DNA of 45,579 nucleotides from Deltaproteobacteria bacterium (GTDB taxonomy: Bacteria > Desulfobacterota > Desulfarculia > Adiutricales > JAFDHD01). Made by a program: the position numbers and the translations under genes. Below, piece after piece: positions 7,844 to 17,986 of the stretch (its first letter is position 1; the number at the start of each line of letters is the position of its first letter). The DNA is taken from positions 1 to 45,579 of the forward strand of contig JAFDHD010000013.1 of the NCBI GenBank assembly GCA_019308995.1. Direction: 5' to 3'. Below the pieces are notes generated by a model. That model did no database searches. It was not told the origin of the DNA and worked only from the letters and a program-made list of their open reading frames with translations.

Positions 7844-9160
7844 ATGACCGAACCAAGAATCATTATTATCGGCGGGGGGCTGGCCGGGTGTGAGGCCGCC
7901 TGGAGATTGGCCCAGGCTGATATGGGTGTTGATCTTTTTGAGATGAAGCCCCGGAAGTTTTCACCAGCCCACACCACGACCCGCCTGGCCGAGCTGGTCT
8001 GTTCCAACTCCTTCCGTTCCAGAGACCTTCATTCTGCCATCGGGCTGCTCAAGGAGGAGATGCGCCTTCTTAATTCTCTAATCATGATGTGTGCGGATGA
8101 GACCGAAGTCCCGGCCGGAAAAGCCCTGGCCGTGGACCGGGAGCGTTTCGCCTCCCTTATCACCGCCCGTATTGAAGCCCTGGATCAGGTGCGACTCATC
8201 AGGGAGGAAGTAACCGATCTCGATCCTTCCTGTTTGACCATTCTGGCGACCGGGCCGCTGACCTCCGATCCTTTGTCCGCGTCGCTTTCAACCCTGATCG
8301 GGTCTGAACACCTGCACTTTTACGACGCTACCTCGCCGATCGTCACCTTTGACTCCATTGATATGAACAGGGTCTTTACGGCCTCGCGCTACGAGCAGGA
8401 AGGCGAAGGCGATTATATTAATTGCCCTTTAACTGAAGAGGAGTACAGCCGCTTTTACGAGGCGCTGACCCGGGCCGACCGGGTTACCCCCCGCCCCTTT
8501 GAGAAGCCCCGGTACCACGAGGGCTGTCTGCCCATCGAGGTCATGGCCGGGCGCGGGCCGCGGACCCTGACCTTCGGTCCCATGAAGCCGGTCGGCCTGA
8601 GCGACCCCAGGACCGGCCAGCGGCCTTATGCCGTGGTGCAGCTTCGCCGGGAGAACAGGGCCGGGACCATGTTCAACCTGGTTGGCTTTCAAACGAGGCT
8701 CAAACGGCCGGAACAGGACCGGGTCTTCCGTTTGATTCCCGGGCTTAAAAAGGCTGAGTTCGTCCGGTATGGCAGTGTGCACCGCAACACCTTTATCAAC
8801 GCCCCGCGCCACCTCAACGCCCACCTCCAGCTCATGCGCCACCCCAGCATCTTCCTGGCCGGGCAGATCACCGGCGTGGAGGGCTATGTCGAGTCCGCGG
8901 CCATGGGTATTCTGGCCGGGGAGAATGCAGCTCGATTAGCCAGAGGCCTGCCTCTGGTTACACCGCCGCCCACCACGGCGCACGGGGCTTTGATCAACCA
9001 CCTCACGGACAGGACACCCAGGGACTTCCAACCCATGAATGTCATTTTCGGACTTTTTCCGCCTGCCCCGGCTGGAGTCAGGAAAAAAGACCGCAAGGCC
9101 TTTTACGCGCGGCGCGCCTTAAAAGACCTGGATAGGTGGCTTGAGGATTTAAAAAATTAA
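7844..9160 (+). CDS. trmFO: Methylenetetrahydrofolate-tRNA-(uracil-5-)-methyltransferase TrmFO
   Basis: TrmFO is a flavoprotein that makes 5-methyluridine at position 54 of the tRNA T-loop, with methylenetetrahydrofolate as carbon donor. The 438 residues begin with the FAD-binding IIIIGGGLAGCEAAW and contain the family hallmarks LAELVCSNSFRS, GPLTSDPLS, PIEVMAGRG and LRRENRAGTMFNLVGFQT. The length is normal for the family. It is transcribed divergently from hisS. No SD is visible before the ATG, and the best promoter places the transcript start at the codon itself, so the mRNA may be leaderless. Confidence 0.96.
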   Translation: MTEPRIIIIGGGLAGCEAAWRLAQADMGVDLFEMKPRKFSPAHTTTRLAELVCSNSFRSRDLHSAIGLLKEEMRLLNSLIMMCADETEVPAGKALAVDRERFASLITARIEALDQVRLIREEVTDLDPSCLTILATGPLTSDPLSASLSTLIGSEHLHFYDATSPIVTFDSIDMNRVFTASRYEQEGEGDYINCPLTEEEYSRFYEALTRADRVTPRPFEKPRYHEGCLPIEVMAGRGPRTLTFGPMKPVGLSDPRTGQRPYAVVQLRRENRAGTMFNLVGFQTRLKRPEQDRVFRLIPGLKKAEFVRYGSVHRNTFINAPRHLNAHLQLMRHPSIFLAGQITGVEGYVESAAMGILAGENAARLARGLPLVTPPPTTAHGALINHLTDRTPRDFQPMNVIFGLFPPAPAGVRKKDRKAFYARRALKDLDRWLEDLKN

Positions 9161-9187
9161 GAGGACGGATAGAATCAAATTAATATT

Positions 9188-9220
9188 GTCAGGGAACCTC
9201 GCTTCGCGAGCTACCCTGAC
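9188..9220. repeat. REP-like palindrome, copy 1
   Basis: GTCAGGG (9188-9194) pairs with CCCTGAC (9214-9220), and an inner stem CTCGC (9198-9202) pairs with GCGAG (9206-9210) around a TTC loop. The outer flank CTACA continues the similarity: its reverse complement reads TGTAGGTCAGGG, which is how copy 2 begins. It is 84 nt upstream of the RAYT start. Confidence 0.75.
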
Positions 9221-9248
9221 CTACAGTGTGGAATCAAGTAAAAAATAT

Positions 9249-9276
9249 TGTAGGTCAGGGTGCGAAGCTCCCTGAC
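9249..9276. repeat. REP-like palindrome, copy 2 (inverted to copy 1)
   Basis: The outer arms GTCAGGG (9254-9260) and CCCTGAC (9270-9276) are the same as in copy 1, with a shorter 9-nt loop. The TGTAG flank lies on the other side, so copies 1 and 2 form an inverted pair (a BIME-like arrangement). It ends 27 nt before the RAYT ATG and would lie in its 5' leader. Confidence 0.75.
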
Positions 9277-9303
9277 AAAAATATATCAAGGCAAGAATCA
9301 AAT

Positions 9304-9885
9304 ATGACCAACATCCGTCGTTTTTATGTTCCCGATACAGCAGTTTTTATGACGGCTGTTTGCCACATGCGCAATACCCACTTGAAAAGCGACGCAAACA
9401 AGGGATTGTTGCTTACCATTATGAGAGAGGTAAAGGCAGAGAAACCTTATAACATGCTGGGTTATATTTTATTGGATGATCATTTCCATTGGATGATTCA
9501 GATACAAGAGAAGTCCGCTAGCGAAACAACAAGAATTTTTAAAAAGAAAAAAAATAAGTATGGTAAAGAAAATCAATACTGGATTTCTGAGATTATGCAA
9601 TCGGTAAAATTACGTTATACTTATCGATATAAAAAACTCAATCAACTTAAAGGCCATGTAACCCTTTGGCAGAACCGTTTCTGGGACCACATTGTCCGTA
9701 ACCAGGAGGATTTTAATAATCATCTTGATTACATACATTACAATCCTGTCAAACATGGTTATGTATCTCAACCCTTGAATTACCGATGGTCTTCTTTTCA
9801 TTCCTGTGTTGAACAAGGATTCTATGCGCCCAATTGGGCAGCGGCGGAAGAACCCCAACACTTAATTGGAATCAGCTGGGAATAA
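9304..9885 (+). mobile_element. REP-associated tyrosine transposase (RAYT, Y1/IS200-like)
   Basis: The coding sequence gives a 194-residue Y1-type HUH protein of the RAYT branch. DDHFHWMIQ holds the metal-binding HxH pair, and LDYIHYNPVKHGY holds the candidate catalytic tyrosine. RAYTs cut single-stranded DNA at REP palindromes and are thought to spread them; unlike IS200 they are usually single-copy. The open frame extends upstream to 9226, but that part runs through REP copy 2. The ATG at 9304 starts the family-typical MTNIRRFYVPDTAVFMT. The gene is much more AT-rich than trmFO before it, which suggests acquisition. REP-like copies flank it on both sides. Confidence 0.88.
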
Positions 9886-9907
9886 AGATGTCCGGGGAGA
9901 CTGATTT

Positions 9908-9940
9908 GTCAGGGCGCCCCGCTCCACAGGACAACCTGAC
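9908..9940. repeat. REP-like palindrome, copy 3 (partly degenerate)
   Basis: It opens with TTGTCAGGG (from 9906), as copy 1 does, and closes with CCTGAC (9935-9940). The inner stem has drifted. It has the same orientation as copy 1 and lies just after the RAYT stop, so the transposase gene is bracketed. Confidence 0.6.
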
Positions 9941-10037
9941 TGGCCGCCTGGAAGGAAGTAATTGAAAGCCAGGGAAGATAAGGTTAAAATAGGTCAGCTC
10001 AATCCGATCTGAAACGACCAAACCGGGAGGTAAGGCC

Positions 10038-10349
10038 ATGCAAAAATTAAAAATGGTAACCGTTTTATTCATCTGTATGGGAATGCTTCTGAGCCTCACG
10101 GCCTGCCTGACGCCAGCAGGCAGAACCGCGGGTCAGACGGTGGACGACGCCGCCATCACGGCCAAGGTCAAGGCCAGGCTTATAAAGGACGATGTATTGA
10201 AAGGCTTTGCCATTTCAGTCAAAACCTTCAAGGGTGAGGTCACGCTCATCGGCGCGGTGGATTCTGAAGAGGCCAGAAAAAGGGCGGTGCACCTGGCCCG
10301 CTCGACTCATGGTGTGCGTAAGGTCAATAATCTCATAAAAATCAAGTAA
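10038..10349 (+). CDS. BON-domain lipoprotein
   Basis: The 103-residue product begins with a lipoprotein signal peptide: a basic start, a hydrophobic stretch and the lipobox LTAC with the modified cysteine at residue 23. The rest, from about 36 to 102, is a single BON domain (DDAAITAKVKARLIKDD, VTLIGAVDSEEAR, VRKVNNLIKI). BON domains bind phospholipid or outer membrane components; OsmY and the DolP/YraP proteins carry two of them. A role in envelope integrity is inferred. An SD-like GGGAGG precedes the ATG. It lies between the RAYT region and clpB, on the same strand as both. Confidence 0.88.
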   Translation: MQKLKMVTVLFICMGMLLSLTACLTPAGRTAGQTVDDAAITAKVKARLIKDDVLKGFAISVKTFKGEVTLIGAVDSEEARKRAVHLARSTHGVRKVNNLIKIK

Positions 10350-10435
10350 TCTTCCTTGCCAGGCTGGGATAAATCCCGCCCCAACAATCTCAAATTGACA
10401 ATTTTCACTATTGTGATGCGCACCATTGACGTGAA

Positions 10436-10465
10436 TGTAGGTTAGGGTACCCAACTTCCTAATAC
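10436..10465. repeat. REP-like palindrome, copy 4 (degenerate)
   Basis: TGTAGGTTAGGG at its start matches the TGTAGGTCAGGG of copy 2 except for one base, and TTCCTAAT at its end corresponds to the CCCTGAC side. It has the same orientation as copy 2. The match is imperfect, so this is a decayed copy or chance similarity. Confidence 0.4.
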
Positions 10466-10569
10466 AAAATAAGATGAATATTTTTAAAGAATTAGGTATC
10501 GCAGATAGTCCTGAGAAAAAAGCCTCTGTATAACTCCTCATCATCTTCATAAATCTCCTTTCACTTACC

Positions 10570-10598
10570 TTGACACCTCCCTTAAGCGAACTTAACTT
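10570..10598 (+). promoter_or_regulatory. Candidate clpB promoter
   Basis: A perfect TTGACA (10570-10575), read as CTTGACA, is followed after 17 nt by TAACTT (10593-10598), a weak -10. A better -10, TATAAG (10598-10603), is 22 nt away. I see no clear CIRCE element and no convincing sigma32 -10. Confidence 0.35.
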
Positions 10599-10650
10599 AT
10601 AAGTAGTTATGATAATTTGGTAAGTTGTTGTTTTTTGGAGGATATAACTA

Positions 10651-13242
<2,592 letters not shown>

Positions 13243-13255
13243 GCCTGTTTACATA

Positions 13256-13289
13256 GCAGGGGGGAACTTTTTAAAAAGTTTCCCCCTGC
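13256..13289. repeat. Long hairpin with a C-rich tail between clpB and htpX
   Basis: GCAGGGGG (13256-13263) pairs with CCCCCTGC (13282-13289), and AACTTTTT (13265-13272) pairs directly with AAAAAGTT (13273-13280), with one G-T wobble. The result is a nearly perfect 34-nt palindrome. It is followed by ACCCCCTCAAAAACTT, not by a T-run, so it is not a classic intrinsic terminator, although it may attenuate. I recall similar elements scattered in Desulfobacterota genomes, but could not check this. Confidence 0.6.
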
Positions 13290-13322
13290 ACCCCCTCAAA
13301 AACTTCAATACTAAATAAGTTC

Positions 13323-14168
13323 ATGATGACCAATCAAATCAAGACATTATTTCTTTTAACCGTGCTTACGGCCCTGATCATATTTTTTGGCAGTCTGTTT
13401 GGCGGGAGACAAGGCATGGTTATCGCTTTTATTTTAGCGATGGCCATAAACTTCGCCTCATACTGGTTTTCAGACAAAATCGTGCTGGCCATGTACCGGG
13501 CCCAGGAGATAACCCCGGCCGATGATCCAGAGCTTTACAGCCTGGTCAAGACGCTGTCCGACCGGGCCGGGCTGCCCATGCCCAGGCTTTTCCTTATCCC
13601 ACAGGAATCGCCCAACGCCTTTGCCACCGGACGCAACCCGAACCACGCTGCCTTGGCTGTGACAGCGGGGCTCAGACGCCTCATGAGCCGGGATGAACTG
13701 GCCGGTGTCCTGGCCCACGAACTGGCTCACGTCAGGAACAGGGACATCCTCATCAGCTCCATCGCCGCCACCCTGGCCGGGGCGATTATGATCCTGGCCA
13801 GCATAGCGCGCTGGTCCGCCATCTTCGGTTTCGGCGGCGACGACGACGAGGGCGGCGGAAATATCTTTGTCATCCTGATCATGGCCGTTATCGCCCCGCT
13901 GGCCGCCATGCTGATTCAATTCGCCATTTCTCGTTCAAGAGAATATCTGGCCGACGCCACTGGCGCGCGCATTGCCGGACATCCGGAAGGCCTGGCCCGC
14001 GCCCTGACCCGCCTGGGGCAGGCCAGCGGCCGCCTGCCTCTGGAGGCCAACCCTGCCACGGCCCATATGTTCATCGTCAACCCCCTCTCGGGCCGGCGAC
14101 TGGCCGGTCTCTTCTCCACCCATCCGCCGCTCGAAGAACGGGTCGCCCGCCTCAGGGCCATAGGTTAA
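13323..14168 (+). CDS. htpX: HtpX-like inner-membrane zinc metalloprotease
   Basis: HtpX (peptidase M48B) degrades misfolded membrane proteins. The 281-residue protein begins with two membrane segments (about 8-25 and 30-50), then carries the zinc site HELAH near residues 131-135 in [15 protein letters not shown]. Two more hydrophobic stretches follow ([14 protein letters not shown] and [18 protein letters not shown]), and [11 protein letters not shown] supplies the third zinc ligand glutamate. The end has [17 protein letters not shown], as in the family. Two ATG codons stand in tandem (13323 and 13326). The gene lies between clpB and the HtrA protease gene, and a terminator follows it. Confidence 0.95.
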   Translation: MMTNQIKTLFLLTVLTALIIFFGSLFGGRQGMVIAFILAMAINFASYWFSDKIVLAMYRAQEITPADDPELYSLVKTLSDRAGLPMPRLFLIPQESPNAFATGRNPNHAALAVTAGLRRLMSRDELAGVLAHELAHVRNRDILISSIAATLAGAIMILASIARWSAIFGFGGDDDEGGGNIFVILIMAVIAPLAAMLIQFAISRSREYLADATGARIAGHPEGLARALTRLGQASGRLPLEANPATAHMFIVNPLSGRRLAGLFSTHPPLEERVARLRAIG

Positions 14169-14189
14169 ACATATACTCGGGGCGCGTCC

Positions 14190-14213
14190 GGTTCGGTTCG
14201 AGCCTCATTTTTT
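14190..14213 (+). terminator. Intrinsic terminator after htpX
   Basis: GGTTCG (14190-14195) pairs with CGAGCC (14199-14204), with one G-T wobble and a 3-nt loop. TCA and then six T residues (14208-14213) follow. Confidence 0.55.
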
Positions 14214-14378
14214 AAGCCAACAGGATAATTAATCCTAATGGGCGCAAACCATGTTTTAGCTTGATCGAAGATGTAACACTTGAGATAATGATTTGTTACC
14301 TCATAGTGAAGGAACAACTTGAAATTATTACTCCCCGATAAGACCTTGATTTAACTAATGTTATTGAAAAAATAAAAT

Positions 14379-15758
14379 ATGTCTCTTCGATTAAAATCCT
14401 TCCGATTCGCTATCCTGGCAGTAATTCTGGCTGCGGTCTTCAGTTATGCCGGGTCCGCCTTGGCTGAGAGCTCCTCGCGTGAGACGCCGGTGGTCAAGGC
14501 GGTGCGGCTGGCCGGACCGGCGGTGGTCAATATCAATACCACCCAGATCGTGGATCAGCGCACCAACCCCTTCTGGCGGTTTGAAGGGGACGATTTTTTT
14601 AATCGTTTTTTCCGGGACTTTTTCGAAACCCCGGGATTGCGCCAGCGCGCCAGAACCTCCCTGGGTTCAGGGGTCATCATTGATGGCAAGCGGGGCTACA
14701 TCCTGACCAACGAGCACGTCGTAGCCAGGGCCTCTGAAATCAAGGTCACCCTGGGAGACGAGCAGGAATTTACGGCTGAACTGGTCGGTTCCGATCCGGA
14801 CTCGGACCTGGCCGTACTCCAGATTAAATCAAACAAGGAGCTGCCTTATCTAAAAATGGGCGATTCCTCGGATTTGATGATCGGCGAACAGGTCATCGCC
14901 ATTGGCAACCCGTTTGGCTTAACGCACACTGTCACCACAGGGGTCATCAGCGCGCTGAACCGCCACATACGGACCAATGACCGCGTTTACAGGGATTTCA
15001 TCCAGACCGACGCCTCGATCAATCCGGGCAACTCCGGCGGCCCGCTCTTAAATATCAATGGTGAGTTGGTCGGCATCAATACGGCCATCCACGTCCAGGC
15101 CCATGGCATCGGCTTCGCCATCCCCATCAATAAAGCCAAGAGGATCATCAAGTCTCTGATATCCTATGGACAAGTCCTGCCGGTCTGGCTGGGGCTGTCG
15201 CTCCAGGACCTGAACCAGCGTCTGGCCGCCTATTTCAAGACACCCAACCGCGAAGGCATACTCATTACTGGAATTGATCCAGATGGACCCGTGGCCGGTT
15301 CCGGTCTGGCCAGAGGAGACGTTATCGTGCGCATTGATCGGCAGCAGATCCGATCAATAGATGATTATGAGGACATCCTCAGATCTTACACTGATCAGGA
15401 AAAAATCAAGCTAACCGTCTATCGCCAGGGGCGGCCGCGTGAGTTCAGTTTCAAGGTCAAGACCTTTCCTCTTAAAAAAGCCATGAAGATCAGCTTTGAC
15501 CGGTACGGGCTAAGCCTGAAAGACAAGGGACTTTCCAGGCAAAGAAGGAGCGGGCTGCCCATCGCCAGGGTCAGGCGCGATTCACCGGCCTCCCGGATCG
15601 GTCTCAGGCCCGGGGACATCGTCCACCAGATCAACGAGATCAGGATCAACAACCTGGATGACTACCTCAAGGCCATGGCCAAGTACCGCCTCCGCCACTC
15701 CCTGGGGATGGTGGTGCAGCGTGGCCGTTATGCCTACCACGTCACCCTGACCCCCTGA
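14379..15758 (+). CDS. Periplasmic serine protease of the DegP/DegQ (HtrA) family
   Basis: This S1C protease and chaperone acts on misfolded envelope proteins. Residues 1-29 are a signal peptide ending SALA. The trypsin-like domain has the complete triad: His113 in NEHVV, Asp143 in DPDSDLAVL and Ser219 in NPGNSGGPLLN. Two PDZ domains follow: about 265-355 (GILITGIDPDGPVAGSGL) and 385-455 (IARVRRDSPASRIGLRPGD). The 459-residue length fits DegP/DegQ, and the second PDZ is intact. I cannot separate DegP from DegQ by sequence, so no symbol is given. The upstream gap (14214-14378) is AT-rich and contains the spaced inverted repeat GTAACA/TGTTAC (14273-14299). Confidence 0.95.
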   Translation: MSLRLKSFRFAILAVILAAVFSYAGSALAESSSRETPVVKAVRLAGPAVVNINTTQIVDQRTNPFWRFEGDDFFNRFFRDFFETPGLRQRARTSLGSGVIIDGKRGYILTNEHVVARASEIKVTLGDEQEFTAELVGSDPDSDLAVLQIKSNKELPYLKMGDSSDLMIGEQVIAIGNPFGLTHTVTTGVISALNRHIRTNDRVYRDFIQTDASINPGNSGGPLLNINGELVGINTAIHVQAHGIGFAIPINKAKRIIKSLISYGQVLPVWLGLSLQDLNQRLAAYFKTPNREGILITGIDPDGPVAGSGLARGDVIVRIDRQQIRSIDDYEDILRSYTDQEKIKLTVYRQGRPREFSFKVKTFPLKKAMKISFDRYGLSLKDKGLSRQRRSGLPIARVRRDSPASRIGLRPGDIVHQINEIRINNLDDYLKAMAKYRLRHSLGMVVQRGRYAYHVTLTP

Positions 15759-15827
15759 TCAGGGTTTCTGAAAATCATATTGCTAGGTGGGTTAAACCGT
15801 CTCTTACGTTAAAAGTTGGATCATCCT

Positions 15828-16592
15828 CTATAGCTCTATCTTAATAACCCAGACCGCCCAGCCCAGGTTTTCGACCTCCCAGGTTTGATCCTCGATCATA
15901 ATATCCAGAAGCCTGCACAGTTCGTCGTGGTCAGGGTTGTCTGCCCGAAGTTTAGCGATGGCTTTCCTTTCAGGTTCGATATAAGCCTGCCAGCCTTCGT
16001 CACCGTCGTCAATAATCTCGATCACCTGACCGACCTTCTCCATACAGGCCGTGGTCTCTTCCTTCATCATGAAAGGATTATCTATTTTTCTGCTGGCCCC
16101 TGGCTGGTAATATGGCTCACCAATAGCCAGGTGACCGCCCGGGGAAACTAGACCTGGCAGAACCTTTAAGGAGCCTTCCAATCCTTCCCAGATTGGAGAG
16201 GCCCCCAGCATGAGGACCGCGTCCCACCTGCTCTTGGTCTTGGCAGCGAACTGGGCGGCGTCAGCCGTGATAAAGTCGCAAAGATGATATAACCCTGAGA
16301 CTTCGGCCCGGGACCATGCCTCACGCACGAACTCAGGCAGGATGTCTATGCCCACCAGATTGACCTGATACATTAGCACCAGAGGCAGGGAGACACCGGC
16401 CTTACCACAGGCCAGGTCCAGGATGCGCTGGCCGGGCTTGAGGTTCATGACCCGGCCCAGCTGGCGAACCGAAGCGGGTAGAAAAGGGTTCAGAATGGTC
16501 TTGTCACGCTGAAGTTCAATAAAATATGGAATCAACTCGGGCTTGATACCCACGCGGTCGGCCAGGTATTGATGAGCTTGTTTTTCGTTCAT
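15828..16592 (-). CDS. Class I SAM-dependent methyltransferase
   Basis: The 254-residue product shows the SAM-binding motif I ILDLACGKAGVSLPL and, after it, VNLVGIDILPEFV with the acidic residue that binds the ribose. LVSPGGHLAIGEPYY resembles the post-motif region of small-molecule methyltransferases. The substrate is unknown. The ATG at 16592 (MNEKQAHQYL) is chosen because an SD-like AAGGGG lies about 7 nt upstream; an in-frame TTG at 16646 has no SD. The gene converges with the HtrA protease gene and is divergent from the RND operon. Confidence 0.8.
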   Translation of the reverse strand: MNEKQAHQYLADRVGIKPELIPYFIELQRDKTILNPFLPASVRQLGRVMNLKPGQRILDLACGKAGVSLPLVLMYQVNLVGIDILPEFVREAWSRAEVSGLYHLCDFITADAAQFAAKTKSRWDAVLMLGASPIWEGLEGSLKVLPGLVSPGGHLAIGEPYYQPGASRKIDNPFMMKEETTACMEKVGQVIEIIDDGDEGWQAYIEPERKAIAKLRADNPDHDELCRLLDIMIEDQTWEVENLGWAVWVIKIEL

Positions 16593-16862
16593 AGAGGCAC
16601 CCCTTTTTTCAAGTATATCGGTAACATTCAAAGGGAGAGGTGTCAAGTCGGCGGACTTGATGACGCCAATGCGAGGATAACTTGAAAGTGACCAACAAGC
16701 AGGAAAACGGGCCTTTGGGAAATGGTTTTATGAGATTTGAATTTTTTTATTTCAAGTATCTGGGAAAAACTATATTATCGCTAATAATGAATTTCACATA
16801 TTTCAATCCCAATTAGCGGTTGAGTATAACGCAGTGACCGGTGATTTAGGCGGTGAATCAGC

Positions 16863-17981
16863 ATGTCAATGAAAGCCAGGTCTTTGATCCTTTTTTTTAT
16901 CCTTTTGCCAGCAGTACTTATACCTGGCTTTTTCTCGGTCCGGGCCAAGGAGAAGGCCTCAAAGCCTGTTTCGGCTCGGGTGGAGAAGCCTATACCTGTG
17001 CAGGTGATGGAAATACACAACCAGAAACTGCCTCTGGTGGTGGAAGCCGTGGGCCGTCTCTATCCCAATCGGCAGGTGACTGTGACAGCAGAAGTTCCGG
17101 GCTTGATCACCAGCTATGCGGTTGATCAGGGGGACAGGGTCAGGGCCGGTCAGCTTCTGATCAAGATTGATCCTGTGGATTATAGGCTGGCTTATGAAGA
17201 GGCCGAGGCCAACCTGATTGCCGTCCAGGCAAGGTTATATGCCACAGCCAAGGCCTTTCAGCGGGCCAAGAAACTCCTGCCACGGAAGGTCATCTCTCCG
17301 GACAGTTACGAAAAAGCTGAGGCCGAATTCAAGTCGGCTCAGGCCCAGGAAGTCCGGGCCAAAATTGGAGTTAAGATCGCGAAACAAAGGTTGAAAAAAA
17401 CCCGGCTGGCCGCCCCTTTTTCCAGCCTGGTGGCTACGCGTCATATTGAAGTCGGTCAGATGATTGGAATCGGAGTGCCATTGATGACCCTGGTGGACCT
17501 GAGCCGGGTGCGGGTCAAGGTTCATCTTGCCGAACGGGACTATGTCCATCTTGATCGGGAAGACCCGGTGCAGGTCAAGATCGAGGCTTACCCGGACCGC
17601 ATGTTCAAAGGCCGGGTGGACCGAATCAGCATTACCGCCGATCCTGCGACCAATACCTTTGGTGTGGAGATCCTGGTTGAGAACCCTGACCTGACTCTGA
17701 AAGCAGGGTTATCCGCCCGGGTTTACCTCACGACTCAGGTCCTGAACGGCGTGATCCTCATCCCCCAGAGCGCGGTCCTGTATCGAGAAAAAGGGGCCGA
17801 GCTCTTTGTCCTGGATTCGGATCAGAAGGCGCAAAAGAGACGCGTCAAACTTGGATTGACCAGAGGCGATCTGGTCCAGGTTGTTGAAGGCCTAACCGTG
17901 GGCGATAAACTGGTGGTCAAAGGCCAGAACTACCTCAAATCCGGTTCCAGGGTCACTGTGACCGCATCGGGATTGAAATAG
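16863..17981 (+). CDS. RND efflux periplasmic adaptor (membrane fusion protein)
   Basis: This 372-residue adaptor would link the inner-membrane RND pump to an outer membrane channel. A signal peptide or membrane anchor occupies about residues 5-28. The barrel-sandwich (lipoyl-like) halves show VTVTAEVPGLITSYAVDQGDR and, after the alpha-hairpin (about 95-170, heptad-like), KTRLAAPFSSLVATRHIEVGQ. The beta-barrel and membrane-proximal domains follow (VKIEAYPDRMFKGRVDRIS, GLTVGDKLVVKGQNYLKSG). No lipobox is seen. The pump gene starts 5 nt after the stop. No TolC-like channel gene is in the window. Confidence 0.92.
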   Translation: MSMKARSLILFFILLPAVLIPGFFSVRAKEKASKPVSARVEKPIPVQVMEIHNQKLPLVVEAVGRLYPNRQVTVTAEVPGLITSYAVDQGDRVRAGQLLIKIDPVDYRLAYEEAEANLIAVQARLYATAKAFQRAKKLLPRKVISPDSYEKAEAEFKSAQAQEVRAKIGVKIAKQRLKKTRLAAPFSSLVATRHIEVGQMIGIGVPLMTLVDLSRVRVKVHLAERDYVHLDREDPVQVKIEAYPDRMFKGRVDRISITADPATNTFGVEILVENPDLTLKAGLSARVYLTTQVLNGVILIPQSAVLYREKGAELFVLDSDQKAQKRRVKLGLTRGDLVQVVEGLTVGDKLVVKGQNYLKSGSRVTVTASGLK

Positions 17982-17986
17982 AACCA

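Larger units (their letters stand above)
10350..10650. other. 301-nt gap before clpB
   Basis: No gene is supported here. The stretch holds a degenerate REP-like copy at 10436-10465, an AT-rich part, a candidate promoter at 10570-10598 and the clpB SD GGAGG at 10637-10641, 9 nt before the ATG. A minus-strand open frame across it (10215-10664) lacks any family feature. Confidence 0.6.

Noticed and set aside
9226-9303. Upstream extension of the RAYT frame
   Set aside because: It translates through REP copy 2 and adds residues not seen in the family; the ATG at 9304 gives the typical N-terminus.
14318-14341. Heat-shock-like boxes CTTGAAA and CCCCGATAA before the HtrA protease gene
   Set aside because: Only 8 nt separate the boxes, against about 13-15 in sigma32 promoters, so the resemblance is probably chance.
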